From Eulemur rufifrons (taxonomy: Eukaryota > Chordata > Mammalia > Primates > Lemuridae): 64,000 nucleotides of DNA. Location of the stretch: positions 15,204,501-15,268,500 of the forward strand of contig NC_091000.1 of the NCBI RefSeq assembly GCF_041146395.1, written 5' to 3'. The position numbers and the translations under genes are program-made. Below are positions 36,911 to 47,815 of the stretch, piece after piece (the stretch's first letter is position 1; every line of letters begins with the position of its first letter). Below the pieces are notes generated by a model. That model did not search any database and was not told where the DNA came from. It saw only the letters and a program-made list of their open reading frames with translations.

Positions 36911-37689
36911 GTGCTTCTAAAAGTCTTCTCTGTGTAGATGATAAATGACCTGTTTATCATTGTGTGTATCAATCATAACCCCATCCCATTTACATCTTCC
37001 TTTTATTTTGTTTTGGCCTCAGATTTGTTACTTCTATTACATTTCAATTTTTTGCTCTGTTGCATTCTATGTTGGGCTGTATAATTCCGGAATATTGTGG
37101 GGAATAAATAAATTTGTAAGCCATAACAGAAGTACGGATGGAAAAACACATACACAGAAACGTGTGTTCAGTGGGTTGATGCTGCAAAGTCTTCAGCGAC
37201 AGCCTCGTGTCTCTGGGTATCAGAAAGATACATGCAGTAGCATAGATTGAAAGCATGTGAACAGATTTATTTAAGAATCCATGGACTCGCAACTTGGCTA
37301 TCTGTCATCTCACCCTTGGAAGGACAGAATAAGTCACTTCAGGCAGTGTCAAGGAAGATTTAATTTCAGATTGATGTTTTCTACTCAGTTCATTCTTCCT
37401 TCCTTTCAGTCAGTTTCACTGACGTCACCCAAACAAACACACCAGCAGCCCTACTACAACTTATCTCCTAACCAGACTTATTCACAAGAGCACACAGCCA
37501 CGCTTGGGGCACAGAGTGTCTCTGCATCCATCATTCTAAGTATACATTTTATTCACCACTCCTGCTCAAGCATTCATCCTGGATAAGACTCCTATGTCTT
37601 CCCCAATTTCTAGAACCCTCATGTATCTGTCCCCCAAATTTTAACTGGCTTAAAGCTTAAAATAAAATGCTTTGTGTTGTGAGTTATCA
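36911..37689. other. Single-copy sequence
   Basis: No repeat or gene recognised. A perfect CRE palindrome TGACGTCA lies at 37420-37427. AT-rich at both ends. Confidence 0.45.
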
Positions 37690-37990
37690 CATTGAGTTTT
37701 CTGGTCTTCTTTGCTATAAACATTTGTGTATAACTTTTTATATGGACATGTGCATTTATTTTCCTTGGATAAATACCTAAAATTGGCTGGGTCATATAGT
37801 AAATGTATATTTAACTTTATAAGAAATTGCTACACTATTTTCCAAAGTTCTGTACAATCTGACATTCCCACCACCAGCATGTGAGAGTTTCAGTTCCTCT
37901 ACATCCTTGGTAACGCTTGGTATGATCAGTTGTTTTAATTTTATACATTCCAGTGGACGTGTAGTTGTATCTCAGTGTAGTACCAAATGG
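37690..37990 (-). mobile_element. L1M ORF2/3' region fragment
   Basis: TGGATAAATACCTAAAATTGGC, CTACACTATTTTCCAAAGTTC, ACATTCCCACCACCAGCATG, GAGTTTCAGTTCCTCTACATCC and TTTTAATTTTATACATTCC match the antisense L1 block that reads GCTAAACTATTTTCCAAAGTGG, ACATTCCCACCAGCAATG and so on. Confidence 0.75.
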
Positions 37991-38034
37991 CTTTATTTGG
38001 TGATGTGTAATATAGTCTGATAGAACCTTCTCAA

Positions 38035-38630
38035 CTTCCTTTTCTTAATTGATACATAATAATTATACATATTTATGGGGTACATGTGACATTTTGGTAA
38101 ATGCATACAATGAATAATGATCAAATCAGGGCATTTAGAATACCGCCTCAAACATTTATCATTTCTTTGCATTGGAAACATTTAAATCTTCTCTTCTAGC
38201 TATTTTGAAATATGCAATAAATGATTGTTAACTATCATCTCCCTACTGTGCTTTCAAACACTAGAATTTATTCCTTCTATCTAACCGTGTGTTTGTAGCC
38301 ATTAACAAACCTCTCTTCATCCCCTCATCCCCTTCCCAGCCTCTGATAATCACCAGTCTACTTTCTACCTGAATGAGATCCACTTTTTGGCTCTCATACA
38401 CCAATGTGATCATGCAGTACCAGTCTTTCTGTGCCTGCCTTATTTCACTTAACAGAATGTCCTCCAGGCTCATCCATGTTGCCAAGAATGATAGGATTTC
38501 ATCCTTTTCTATGGCCAAATAGTATTCCATTGTGTATATTATATATACACACATACCACATTTTCTTTATCCATTTGCCCATTGATAGACATTTAGGTTG
38601 ATTCCATATCTTGGCTAGTATGAATTCAAC
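38035..38630 (-). mobile_element. L1 3' end with ORF2 C-terminus (separate copy)
   Basis: Antisense 3' UTR (TATACATATTTATGGGGTAC, GTGACATTTTGGTAAATGC, CCTTCCCAGCCTCTGATAATC) followed by the ORF2 C-terminus. On the minus strand at about 38550-38430 the latter reads YTMEYYLAIEKDEILSFLA, the usual L1 YTMEYYSAIKKDE motif. The frame continues past the normal ORF2 stop into the 3' UTR, so the stop is lost. It is a second copy next to the L1M at 37690-37990, because the regions overlap in L1 coordinates. Confidence 0.8.
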
Positions 38631-38769
38631 TTCCTTATTTAAAAAATATTTTTATATTTAAGAACATTTTGGTTTCCAATCATGCTTCAAAACATTTTGA
38701 AAAGACTTTAAAAAATCCTTTCAAAGTTTTATTTCGAATTTAGCTTTTAAGTTAGCATAATTCATTTTT
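38631..38769. other. AT-rich unassigned stretch
   Basis: Nothing recognised. Confidence 0.4.
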
Positions 38770-39230
38770 TTATCTGTTCACTCATTGAGCAAACATTCAA
38801 GTACCTACTGTATGCTAAACTCTGTGTTAACAAGGCATTGGCTATACAAACATGAGTTAGATGTTGTTCCCCTGTTTTGTAAATTTGTTGTCTAGCTTGG
38901 AGCAGATATGTTGGACATGTTAAAGGTCAAATTACAGTACACTGAGGTGTGAGCTCAGTGGAAATTTTGGTTTTGACATAAGGTGAGAATAAGAGAAAAA
39001 TAAAAACACTGAGGGATCTCAATATTAAGGTATATATACAGAAAGGGGAGGCCAAGGAAAGAAAATGAGAAGTAGAAATTAGATAGTGGAGGAAACTATG
39101 AGAGAGAGAATTTTTAAGATTTCAGAAGAAGAAAGGTTCTGGAAGCAGGACATGACTAACAAATACAAATCTGACGAGAGGGCCACTAGTATGAGACATG
39201 AAATGAACCTTCTGGGTTTGGAAAAGGGAG
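38770..39230 (-). mobile_element. L2 LINE 3' end
   Basis: TTCACTCATTGAGCAAACATTC, AAGTACCTACTGTATGCTAAAC and TGTGTTAACAAGGCATTGGC match the antisense L2 tail (ATTCATTCAACAAATATTTACTGAGCACCTACTATGTGCCAGGC). GATGTTGTTCCCCTGTTTTG and the TGTTGTCTAGC region match its inner part. The right end, purine-rich, is less certain. Confidence 0.7.
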
Positions 39231-39429
39231 TCTATCAGCAACATTAATATGAGGACTTTCAGTATTGTAATAAAGGTAGGAGTCTTTCATCTAGCAGTAA
39301 GCTAGAAAACTTTTATTGATTTTTAAAAAGTAATTCTCTAGAAGGTTTTAAATTTTTGTTTCTGTAGGTCACATGTTTTACTTTTACCTTCATTTTCAAC
39401 ATCTAATGTAAATGAAATATTAATTTGTC
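39231..39429. other. AT-rich unassigned stretch
   Basis: Nothing certain. May be part of the following L1. Confidence 0.35.
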
Positions 39430-39865
39430 TTATTTTTAGCTATGTGTTGCTGATGGTCAGGTATACTATTGAGATTTCCTTTCTTTTGTATCATTCTCTT
39501 TTTCCTGAAGCCATTTTTAAGAACCCAAATAGCATTTTAGGAATCTATTTATTTAGTTTGTTAGAAGCAAACAATAATACTTTGTTCGTTTCTTTTCCAA
39601 AATTTATTCCTAATATTTCTGGTTATACCTAAGTGTATCATCCAAATTCCTAAAACACTATCTAACATTTGTGGCAGTCATTGCCATCCTGATTTTGTCC
39701 CAGTTTTAAAAAGAATGACTAGGATTTTGGATTGAGTTTAATATTAACCTTTAGTTTAAAAGAATTTTTTTGTATTCTATTAAAAAAGCATTTTTTCTTT
39801 TTTCAAAATATTTAATTGGGAACAATTGTTGACCTTTCAGTAAATATTTTTCTGACATTAATTGA
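39430..39865 (-). mobile_element. L1M ORF2, left part
   Basis: CAGTCATTGCCATCCTGATTTTG and TCCCAGTTTTAAAAAGAATG match the antisense L1 ORF2 block GGGCATCCTTGTCTTGTTCCAG. The upstream text (CCTAATATTTCTGGTTATACC) fits the same reading. Resumes near 40860. Confidence 0.6.
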
Positions 39866-40859
39866 AAGTGTACTTGTGTGAGTGAGTGTGTGTGTGTTTC
39901 CCCCTTTCTTTCAGTGTGTTTTAAGCCATGGTAGTGGTGTTCATTCGGTCTATGCTCTCTCAGCGGTAGGTACTTCAGCCTGTCAAGGTATATATACGTG
40001 GCCCTGTCATGATGGAGCCAGTGTAGGAGTGGATTTGGACCACGGCTGGTGTCACGAATTATGTTATTTTTCCAAGCCTAGAATCCAGTGTGCCCACAGT
40101 GAGCTCTCAATGCGTGTGTCTTCTCTAGCCCTTTGACCTGCTGCTCTCTCTGCACAGCTGAGGGTAGCAGATGCGGTTTGTGACTTGCCTGTATTCTTTT
40201 GGCCCACTGCGGAGGTAGATAATCCCTCCTTCCTCATCAGCCTAGGTCTCCCAGAATGAGGGAGTGGTGCTTCCTGAAATCTCCTTCACACTTTATTTGA
40301 AAAGCTCCCAAACAAGCTACCCAAACTCAATCCTTGTCTCAGAGTTTCCAGTTGAGAAAACATAAACCAAGACACTAGGCTGCTGTTTTGCTTTCTTGAT
40401 TGCATATTGATTTCTCATACAAGTGCCAAGTCCTGCCTGGAAGCACACTCATCGGGCTGTAGCTTGAAAACTCTTTCATTCTTTTGCATTGACCACATTC
40501 TCCATTCCTACTCTCCTCTCTCACCTCCCCCACAAAAACTCACAAAGCTGGATGCTGTTTACTGAAATCTTTCTCCAGAATGGATAGACCACATTTTTGC
40601 TCCACATCTTATTGTCAGATCATGCTCCTTTGGATATGGGATGGGGTTGAAATTTGTTGCAGTCCTTTGTACACTAAACTGTGAGACAATTTCTAAGGAG
40701 GCTAAGGTGACGTGTGTGTTAATCCTACTTCTTTGGCCCCATCCACTCCTGTTTTTTTTTCTTCTTTTGCATGGACTCATTAAGTAGAGTACATCCCAGA
40801 ATGTCTCAAATATGAGTTTTTTTATAGAATGATGCATTTCATAATAGGTATTTTCTTGT
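39866..40859. other. Non-L1 block splitting an L1M
   Basis: About 1 kb of mixed-composition sequence that separates two L1M ORF2 pieces, so it is either an inserted element I cannot name or a rearranged piece. Starts with a TGTG-rich stretch at about 39876-39898. CAGTTGAGAAAACATAAACC near 40351 recalls a MaLR LTR but is too short to call. Frames at 39882-40136 and 40559-40837 have no domain. Confidence 0.4.
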
Positions 40860-41110
40860 TCTTGTTGAGCAATTCCTTTATTCCTAGGATCAATTCTATT
40901 TGTTCATGGTATTTTAAAAAATTAAATGTGTTACTAAAAATTCTGCATTAGTATTTTCTTTGATTTTTTACAGGTATATCCAGTGTAAATGGGTCTATAA
41001 TTTTATACATTATTTTATTACAGTTTGGAATTATATGTTTGCCTAGGGGAATGAATTAGGTAGTGTTCCACCTTCTACAATGTTACACAAGGGTTTAATT
41101 TTTAAAATTA
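40860..41110 (-). mobile_element. L1M ORF2, right part
   Basis: CAATTCCTTTATTCCTAGGATC, a GTTCATGGTATTTTAAAAAA segment, TTCTGCATTAGTATTTTC and CCAGTGTAAATGGGTCTATAA match antisense ORF2 (CCTGGGATAAATCCCACTTGATCATGG, GATTTTTGCATCTATG, GGGATATTGGCCTATAG) and lie next after the segment found at 39670-39860. Confidence 0.65.
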
Positions 41111-42186
41111 ACTCTTATTTTGGACACAAAAAATGTAGCATGAAATCTAATTTGCTGCATGTATTCATTTTAAGTGCTTTGAAAATGTTCCATATTACTA
41201 CTTTACTTAGTCTACTTGAAAAAAAATTTTGTTATATCAATTTTTATGTAACTTTTTAGATATAATTAGGATAATGAAACAACTTCCTTGACTGTACTAC
41301 AAAGATACAGACTATAAGTCTCTCCCATACATAATAGTAGAACTTCATGGAGTTGTGGGAAAGTTGCTGCAGAATGAAATTTCTCAGTCCTTAGATCTTA
41401 GTCATTGCTAAGTCATGTTGACATCATTAAAAATCAGTTGATTCTTTAATCATCTTCATCCTTTGAATCTTCTGCTTTCTGCTTTAACCATTTGGTTCAC
41501 TTCTGATAAGGCCTTTATTGGAAACTGTTGGCTTATATGATTTTCTTATTCTACTAAAACTAACTCTTCAGATCCTTCTATGTTATATGTATAAGCAAAA
41601 AAAAAAAAAAAATGACACGAGCATGCTTTTGAGAAGGTTCTTATAGTGGAACAATTAGAAATACATGGACCACTGATTTGTTGGAGTAAGGTTCACAAAG
41701 GATGCCTGCATCACTTACTTGCAGCAAGGAGGCAGAAGTTTTGCCTTCTTATGGAAGAAGGATGTTTCATGGCTGGTTGAGAGTGGCTTTACTTAACAAA
41801 CATATACAGTACAAAAATATTGTGAGAAAATACAGTGATAAAATATTCTCTCTGATTTTATGTTAGTATAAAATCATAAGGCTGGATTATAACAAATTGT
41901 CATTTTTATAGGTAAAAGATAATTGAATGTATAAACATCTTAATAAGATTCAACCTAATATTATTTCTTTTCTGAATGAGCAAACTGGGGACTAGGATGG
42001 TTAGGTTACTTCTCAGGCACACGGAACTGGGATTTGAAGTGGTATATGTTAACTTATATTTTTAAACTTCCTAATATGAAATCCCTGGGAGAAATTTTGG
42101 CATGCTGATATTACTTTGATAAAACCATTCTTGCTTTTGTAACAGCTAATAGTTGAAGGTAAATTAGAAAAAAAATAATTGGTGCT
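41111..42186. other. AT-rich, mostly unassigned; possible MIR piece
   Basis: An A-run at 41599-41614 could be a retroposed tail, but no target duplication is seen. A MIR-like antisense piece lies at about 41967-42060 (TGAGCAAACTGGGGACTAGG, GGAACTGGGATTTGAAG). No gene recognised. Confidence 0.4.
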
Positions 42187-42553
<367 letters not shown>

Positions 42554-42559
42554 TCATTT

Positions 42560-42960
42560 GTTCATTTACCATTTATGTCATCAGCATTTTCCATATTGCT
42601 TGCATAAGTGTATGTAATTATTAATTCTATTGGCATGCATAATATTCTAATGAGTGAGTGTGGTAAAACTTGATGTTTTTATCATTGGGTATTTAATTTA
42701 TTTCTTTTGGGGGGGCTCTGATAAATAATGCTCAGTTGAATTTATAATTTTTCCCTGTTTTGAATTATTTTCTTAAGACATATTTACATAAATGGGGTTC
42801 GGGCATAGAAAGTATGAATATTTTTATGGCTTCTGATATAATGCCAAATTGCTTCCCTAAAGTGTTAAGGAGCATTTAAAAATGCAACCAGCAATGTGTG
42901 AGAATGCCCATTTCTTTATTCCCTTGCCAGCATGAGATATTACAATTTTTTTTTTTTTGA
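42560..42960 (-). mobile_element. Old L1M fragment, left part
   Basis: CTTCTGATATAATGCCAAATTGC, TTCCCTAAAGTGTTAAGGAG, GCAACCAGCAATGTGTGAGAATGCC and TTCCCTTGCCAGCATGAG are a worn version of the antisense LINE block GCCAAATTGCCCTCCATAGAGG, CCCACCAGCAATGTATGAGAGTGCC, CTTGCCAACA. Confidence 0.65.
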
Positions 42961-43066
42961 GAGTGTTAAAATGTTTATTTCATACAATGGGATTGCAGGT
43001 GATTTTATGTAATTTTTACAATTTTACATATTTCCCAAATTTTATATAATAAAGATGTATTACTTT
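42961..43066 (+). mobile_element. LINE 3' end inserted in L1M (tentative)
   Basis: GGTGATTTTATGTAATTTTTAC and TTTCCCAAATTTTATATAATAAAG-type text resemble the sense 3' end of old L1M/HAL1 (GGTGATTTTTATTTTC, TTTTCCAAATTTTCTACAATG). Short and uncertain. Confidence 0.4.
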
Positions 43067-43468
43067 TTTTTTTAATATATTTTTATTTTTTGTTTGTTTT
43101 TCAGCTCATTAAGGGGGTACAAAAGATCAGGCTATATACATTGCCCATGCCTCCCCATCCCCCCGAGTCTGAGCTTTAGTTGTGTCCATTCCCTAGACAG
43201 TGCACATCACTCTCATCATATAGGTGTGCACTCCTCCCCTCCCCCCACCCCAGCCCCCCCAGAGAGAACTTCAAACGTGTCCATTCCCCAGGCAGTGCGC
43301 ATCGCACTCATCAAGTAGGTATACACCCATCCCTTCCACCCAGCCCCGACCTCTGTCCAATACCCAATTGGTGTGAATCCCAAATGTGCACTCAGGGAAA
43401 CCAGTTTGCTGGTGAGTACATGTGGTGCTTGTTTTTCCATTCTTGGGATACTTCACTTAATAGAATTT
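43067..43468 (-). mobile_element. Younger L1 3' end, strepsirrhine-type
   Basis: Same 3' UTR type as at 24742: TTTCAGCTCATTAAGGGGGTAC, ATACATTGCCCATGCC, CATTCCCTAGACAGTGCAC, and at the right TGAGTACATGTGGTGCTTG and TTCTTGGGATACTTCACTTA, which is the ORF2 stop region. The 3' UTR block with CCATTCCC(C/T)AG(A/G)CAGTGC occurs twice (near 43187 and 43281), a local tandem duplication of about 95 bases inside the UTR. 5'-truncated at about 43468. Confidence 0.85.
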
Positions 43469-43640
43469 TAAACCATTTTTTTCATAATTGAAGAGATTTA
43501 AAAGGGAAATGTGTTTTAATTTGCATTTACTTTAATTTTTTCATAAATATGCTTATATGTCTCATTTTCAATTTTTTGAACCATTTGTTCATGTCATTTG
43601 ACCCTTTTACATATTTTCCTGGCAAAACATATGTCATAGC
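43469..43640 (-). mobile_element. Old L1M fragment, right part
   Basis: TTTTAATTTGCATTTACTTTAA, a TTTTCATAAATATGCTTATATG segment and TTGTTCATGTCATTTGACCC continue the LINE of 42560-42960 (antisense TTTTAATTTGCATTTCTC, GTTCATATCCTTTGCCC). Confidence 0.6.
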
Positions 43641-44070
43641 TGACTTTAATAGTTACTAGTAAAACATCAATGTACTTTATTCATATACTGTATTTTATCT
43701 CCTCAGATACAACTCTTAACCAGTTCATTGATCAGAATGGTGACAGCAATATTTGGTGTTTGTTATTCAGCACAGAATTTTAGAAGACATATTCAACGTG
43801 ACAAACACATTCTATTTCATTAAATACATTCATTCATGCACTACATTAAGTTCACAGTACATGTCATCAAAATTATAAGGTTATTCTCCAAAATAGCCAG
43901 AAAAATGCAAAAGTCATCCAAATAACCAGAAAAACATACTCATCACCACCCAACTGTCACTCCTCGGTGTTAACATTTATGAATTTATCAGTGATTTTCA
44001 TCAAATTATCAGTTGCTTTTCTGGATTGATTACCTGAAAACCACACCTATTTGAATTTGGGGAAAAATAA
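43641..44070. other. AT-rich single-copy sequence
   Basis: Nothing recognised. Confidence 0.45.
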
Positions 44071-44106
44071 TACACACACACACACATATATACACACACA
44101 CACATA
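44071..44106. repeat. (AC)n microsatellite
   Basis: Two AC tracts separated by ATATATA. Confidence 0.95.
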
Positions 44107-44727
44107 TTTATTTTAATTAACAGGTAGAAAAGGAAAGATGGCCCACTGTTGGCTCCAAGCAATCTCCACGCGGAGCTCTACCTCCTGAAGAGGCGGTCTG
44201 GGCTATAGAAGGTCTGCTGGGGTGTTGAGGTGAGAACACCTGGACGCAGGGGGTGTTGTATAAAAAAGAAATGATGTGTCCTGGGCGGTTGTTTCCACCA
44301 TGGCAACGAGCAGATCCAGGCTAAAGAGACTCTCAGTGAATCCGGATGGGTGGATGAACACATTCAGCCCCGGTGCCAGGCCGTTTCTCTGCAGTGGAGT
44401 CTGTTGCAACCATAAAGGGGGTCTAGACAGCCCCTCCCAAGCCGATCGGTGGCTGCCGCGCTTTCGTATTTCTTCTATGTCTCCTTATACCCTAGGTGAG
44501 GTCTTGCTCTTTGGCAGAGCATAAAATCTCAGTGGATACGGTCTGGTTTAGAGGCTTTCTCTTGTTCTTTTGGAACTTGGTCTCTTGCTGTGCCACTGAT
44601 TCCCCTCCCTTCTGCCTCCAGCTCTTCCCTTGGCATTCAGTTTGCCCTGTGGATTGTCGAGGGGAGTGTAGCCAGCCAGGGAGACCAATTTCCATCTGGA
44701 CTCTGGCCCAACCTGTAAGAGACCTCT
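44107..44727 (-). other. GC-rich unclassified block, candidate retrocopy or LTR
   Basis: About 400 bases (44140-44560) stand out in an AT-rich region for GC content and scattered CpG (GCGCTTTCG, CCGATCGG). On the minus strand there is a TATA-like TTTTTATAC near 44263-44255 and a poly(A)-like AATAAATA at about 44114-44105, next to the AC repeat. Two overlapping minus-strand frames (44203-44409, 44178-44363) show no domain I know. A processed pseudogene or a lineage-specific LTR are both possible. I found no flanking duplication. Confidence 0.35.
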
Positions 44728-44818
44728 TGGCGTTGTGAGAATGAATTAGGTTCACAAAATGCTTAGAACAGTGCCTGGCACAAAGTCAACTCTTAATAAA
44801 TGGAAGCTATTATCTTCT
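44728..44818 (+). repeat. MIR SINE 3' part
   Basis: GTTGTGAGAATGAATTAGG, AATGCTTAGAACAGTGCCTGG, CACAAAGTCAACTCTTAATAAATG closely match the MIR 3' half. Confidence 0.85.
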
Positions 44819-45167
44819 ATATATAGGTTAGTTCTGTTTCTCAAGTTCTCCCTGGATAAAGTTTTCATATGATCACCAATGGTTGCTTGTTAGAAATTGT
44901 TGCAACAAAATAAAAAGCATGCTCAGTTGAACTGTGTGCTTAATGTGTACGATATTTTTGAACAATCAATCAGTTTTCCTTTTAATTTGAACCTTTTTGA
45001 GTTATTTTTTCTCTTCTTTACTAAAAGCAGAAGGAAAAGCAATATTCTTCATCATCAGTTCTACATACTGTAATCAAGAGTGAGAATCCTATCAGAATGG
45101 AAGGCTGTGCATGTTTTAACTTTAGATCCTGTAGAATGTCTGGGTACTTATATAAACAATAATATCT
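44819..45167. other. AT-rich single-copy sequence
   Basis: Nothing recognised. Confidence 0.45.
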
Positions 45168-45345
45168 AAAACTTATGGAGAACTTGTTCCAAGTAGAGTT
45201 GTAAGTGCTTCACTTATATTAACTCATCAGTCTTTTAATTCACTCCTATAAAGTTAGCAGAATTTTTTTTTTTAATTTTATGACTGAGGAAACTGACTAC
45301 CACGGCCAAGGTCATTAAGCTAGTACAGCACATCTGGAGTTCAAA
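45168..45345 (-). repeat. MIR SINE
   Basis: ACTTATGGAGAACTTGTTCC, GTAAGTGCTTCACTTATATT, AACTCATCAGTC, then after a T-run TTTTATGACTGAGGAAACTGAC and GGCCAAGGTCATTAAGCTAG follow MIR antisense order. Confidence 0.75.
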
Positions 45346-45443
45346 ACAAGATACATATTTTTAAGAATCTATATGAATGAAAGCCCCATTTTTTAAATTA
45401 AAAAGTTCTGACAGAATTAGGTAAATGCAAATTAAAATAATAA

Positions 45444-45885
<442 letters not shown>

Positions 45886-46025
45886 TATAATATTTTAAAA
45901 TGAAATTATAGAATTTCAAAATTAAATCTTATAAACTGAACCCTCACTGATTCATTTATACAGTTCCTCCCTTTACTAGGGATAACTTTCAATATTTTCC
46001 TAATTGTAAAATTTTTTAAATCAAT
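45886..46025. other. AT-rich unassigned stretch
   Basis: May continue the Tigger element. Nothing diagnostic. Confidence 0.35.
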
Positions 46026-46365
46026 AATTATAATTTAGGCCGGGCGCGGTGGCTCACGCCTGTAATCCTAGCACTCTGGGAGGCCGAGGGGGTGGATCGC
46101 TCAAGGTCACGAGTTCGAGACCAGTCTGAGCAAGAGCGAGACCCCATCTCTACTAAAAATAGAAAGAAATTATCAGGCCAACTAAAATATATATAGAAAA
46201 AATTAGCCGGGCATGGTGGCGCATGCCTGTAGTCCCAGCTTAAGATCACTTAAGCCCAGGAGTTTGAGGTTGCTGTGAGCTAGGCTGACGCCACGGCACT
46301 CACTCTAGCCCGGGCAACAAAGCGAGACTCTGTCTCAAAAAAAAAAAAAAAAAAATTATAATTTA
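46026..46365 (+). mobile_element. Recent Alu with perfect target-site duplication
   Basis: Alu body 46038-46353 begins GGCCGGGCGCGGTGGCTCACG and ends in a pure A tail. It is bounded by a perfect 12-base duplication AATTATAATTTA (46026-46037 and 46354-46365). The left arm is close to the strepsirrhine consensus. The right arm lacks about 20 bases (GTCCCAGCTTAAGATCAC in place of the usual GCTACTTGGGAGGCTGAGG). Perfect duplication and pure tail make it one of the youngest insertions here. Confidence 0.97.
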
Positions 46366-46736
46366 TTAAAAATTATTACTTCAAAATTAGAAGTTTGAGA
46401 TGTTCCATTCATTAATTACATTGAATATTTGTGACTGATTTTGAAAAAAGTGCAACTAAAATACAGAGAACTCATTTATAAAAGTGTTTACTTTTAAGTT
46501 GATTTACAAAATAGTTCTCAAAATTCTCAAGCATCTCTAAAATCTGATTGATGATGGATAGCAAAGAGAGAAAGTATATGTTGCCAAGCAGTTTTTTTTG
46601 TTCTATGTAACATCAGCTTCATCACAGAAGTTTTGTAGTTCAAGCATTGTAATTGTGTGACTATGTTCCTATAAATACTAACAGTATAGCTTCTATTTAG
46701 ATTGGTAAAATACAGAGACTTGTTTGGATGGAATTA
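46366..46736. other. AT-rich unassigned stretch
   Basis: Nothing recognised. Confidence 0.45.
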
Positions 46737-47382
46737 CAGTAGGCCTTTGGCATCCTCGGGGAATTGGTTCCAGGATCCCCCTGGACACTAAAATCATAGA
46801 TGCTCAAGACCCTGATGTAAAGTAGGGCAGTGTTTGCATATAACCTACATACATCCTCCTGTATACTTTGAATCATCTCTAGATTACTTAAAATACTAAT
46901 ACAATTTTTTTTTTTTTTTTTTTTTTTTTGAGACAGAGTCTCACTCTGTTGCCCAGGCTAGAGTGAGTGCCGTGGCGTCAGCCTAGCTCACAGCAACCTC
47001 AAACTCCTGAGCTCAAGCGATCCTCCTGTCTCAGCCTCCCGAGTAGCTGGGACTACAGGCATGCACCACCATGCCCGGCTAATTTTTTCTCTATATATTT
47101 TTAGCTGTCCATATAATTTCTTTCTATTTTTAGTAGAGATGGGGTCTCACTCTTGCTCAGGCTGGTCTCGAACTCCTGACCTTGAGCAATCCTCCCACCT
47201 CGGCTTCCCAGAGTGCTAGGATTACAGGCGTGAGCCACCGCGCCCGGCCAATAGTTGTTATACTGTATTGGTTTTTTATTTGTATTATTTTCTGTTGTTG
47301 TGTTATTTTTTACAAATATTTTTGATCGACATTTGGTTGAATTGGCATCTGCAGAGCTTAAGGATACAGAGAACCAGCTGTG
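46737..47382 (+). mobile_element. MER2 (Tigger-type MITE), split by an Alu
   Basis: Left part 46737-46904: CAGTAGGCCTTTGGCATCC, GGAATTGGTTCCAGGATCCCC, CTAAAATCATAGATGCTCAAG, TTTGCATATAACCTACATAC and CATCTCTAGATTACTTAAAATAC. Right part 47250-47382: ATAGTTGTTATACTGTATTG through AAGGATACAGAGAACCAGCTGTG. This is MER2 order, and the ends form the expected terminal inverted repeat flanked by TA. The 345-base Alu between them accounts for the extra length. Confidence 0.88.
46905..47249 (-). mobile_element. Alu SINE, strepsirrhine type, inside MER2
   Basis: Antisense full-length dimer: T-run, GAGACAGAGTCTCACTCTG, GCCGTGGCGTCAGCCTAGC, extended linker TCTATATATTTTTAGCTGTCC and left arm ending CACCGCGCCCGGCC. 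Highly conserved to the strepsirrhine type. A few MER2 bases are missing at the junction and no duplication is evident. Confidence 0.97.
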
Positions 47383-47391
47383 TAATTGTGT

Positions 47392-47414
47392 GTTGACTGA
47401 TATTTTGGGTAGGT
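47392..47414 (+). repeat. 23-base direct repeat, copy 1
   Basis: Begins GTTGACTGATATTTTGGGTA and continues 3 more bases. It is identical to 47996-48018. It starts 10 bases after the MER2 end. Confidence 0.95.
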
Positions 47415-47639
47415 GTGTGTTGCGAGTAACTTCAAATATATTAATAATGCACAGGTTTCCTAATTTTGTGAGAACATTTTTTTACCATGACATTTTTACT
47501 AAAATTTGTATTTGTATCATCCCTACAAATCATCCAATTTTATCTTGGTTGTTGCATTTACAGTGGCATTTATAATAATGCCAGTCATTTCACCTTCAAC
47601 TAAATGAACTTCCAAAAACATTATTTTGACTCCAGGAAT
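47415..47639. other. AT-rich stretch between the direct repeats
   Basis: Nothing recognised. Confidence 0.4.
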
Positions 47640-47815
47640 CGAGTGAAAAATAAAACTCTAATTGGAATTAGCTGATTTTCTTTTTTAAACATCTTATGAC
47701 AATGATAAATAATCTGGCAGTATGTTACTATTTGCAAAGTTAATATAAATTTAAATCTAGACAACCATGTGTGGCTAGTGGCTGCCTTATTGGACAGCAC
47801 AGGCCTGAACAGTCC
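47640..47815 (+). mobile_element. hAT-Charlie MITE fragment (MER58-like)
   Basis: AGACAACCATGTGTGGCTAG, TGGCTGCCTTATTGGACAGC and ACAGGCCTGAAC match the end of MER58/MER33-type elements (AACCACATGTGGCTAGTGGCTACCATATTGGACAGCGCAGG). The upstream part is AT-rich and worn. Confidence 0.6.

Noticed and set aside
38261..38554. Minus-strand frame as an independent gene
   Set aside because: It is the L1 ORF2 C-terminus with a lost stop, within an L1 3' end.
41400..41620. Processed pseudogene ending in the A-run at 41599-41614
   Set aside because: No target-site duplication and no recognisable mRNA sequence upstream of the A-run.
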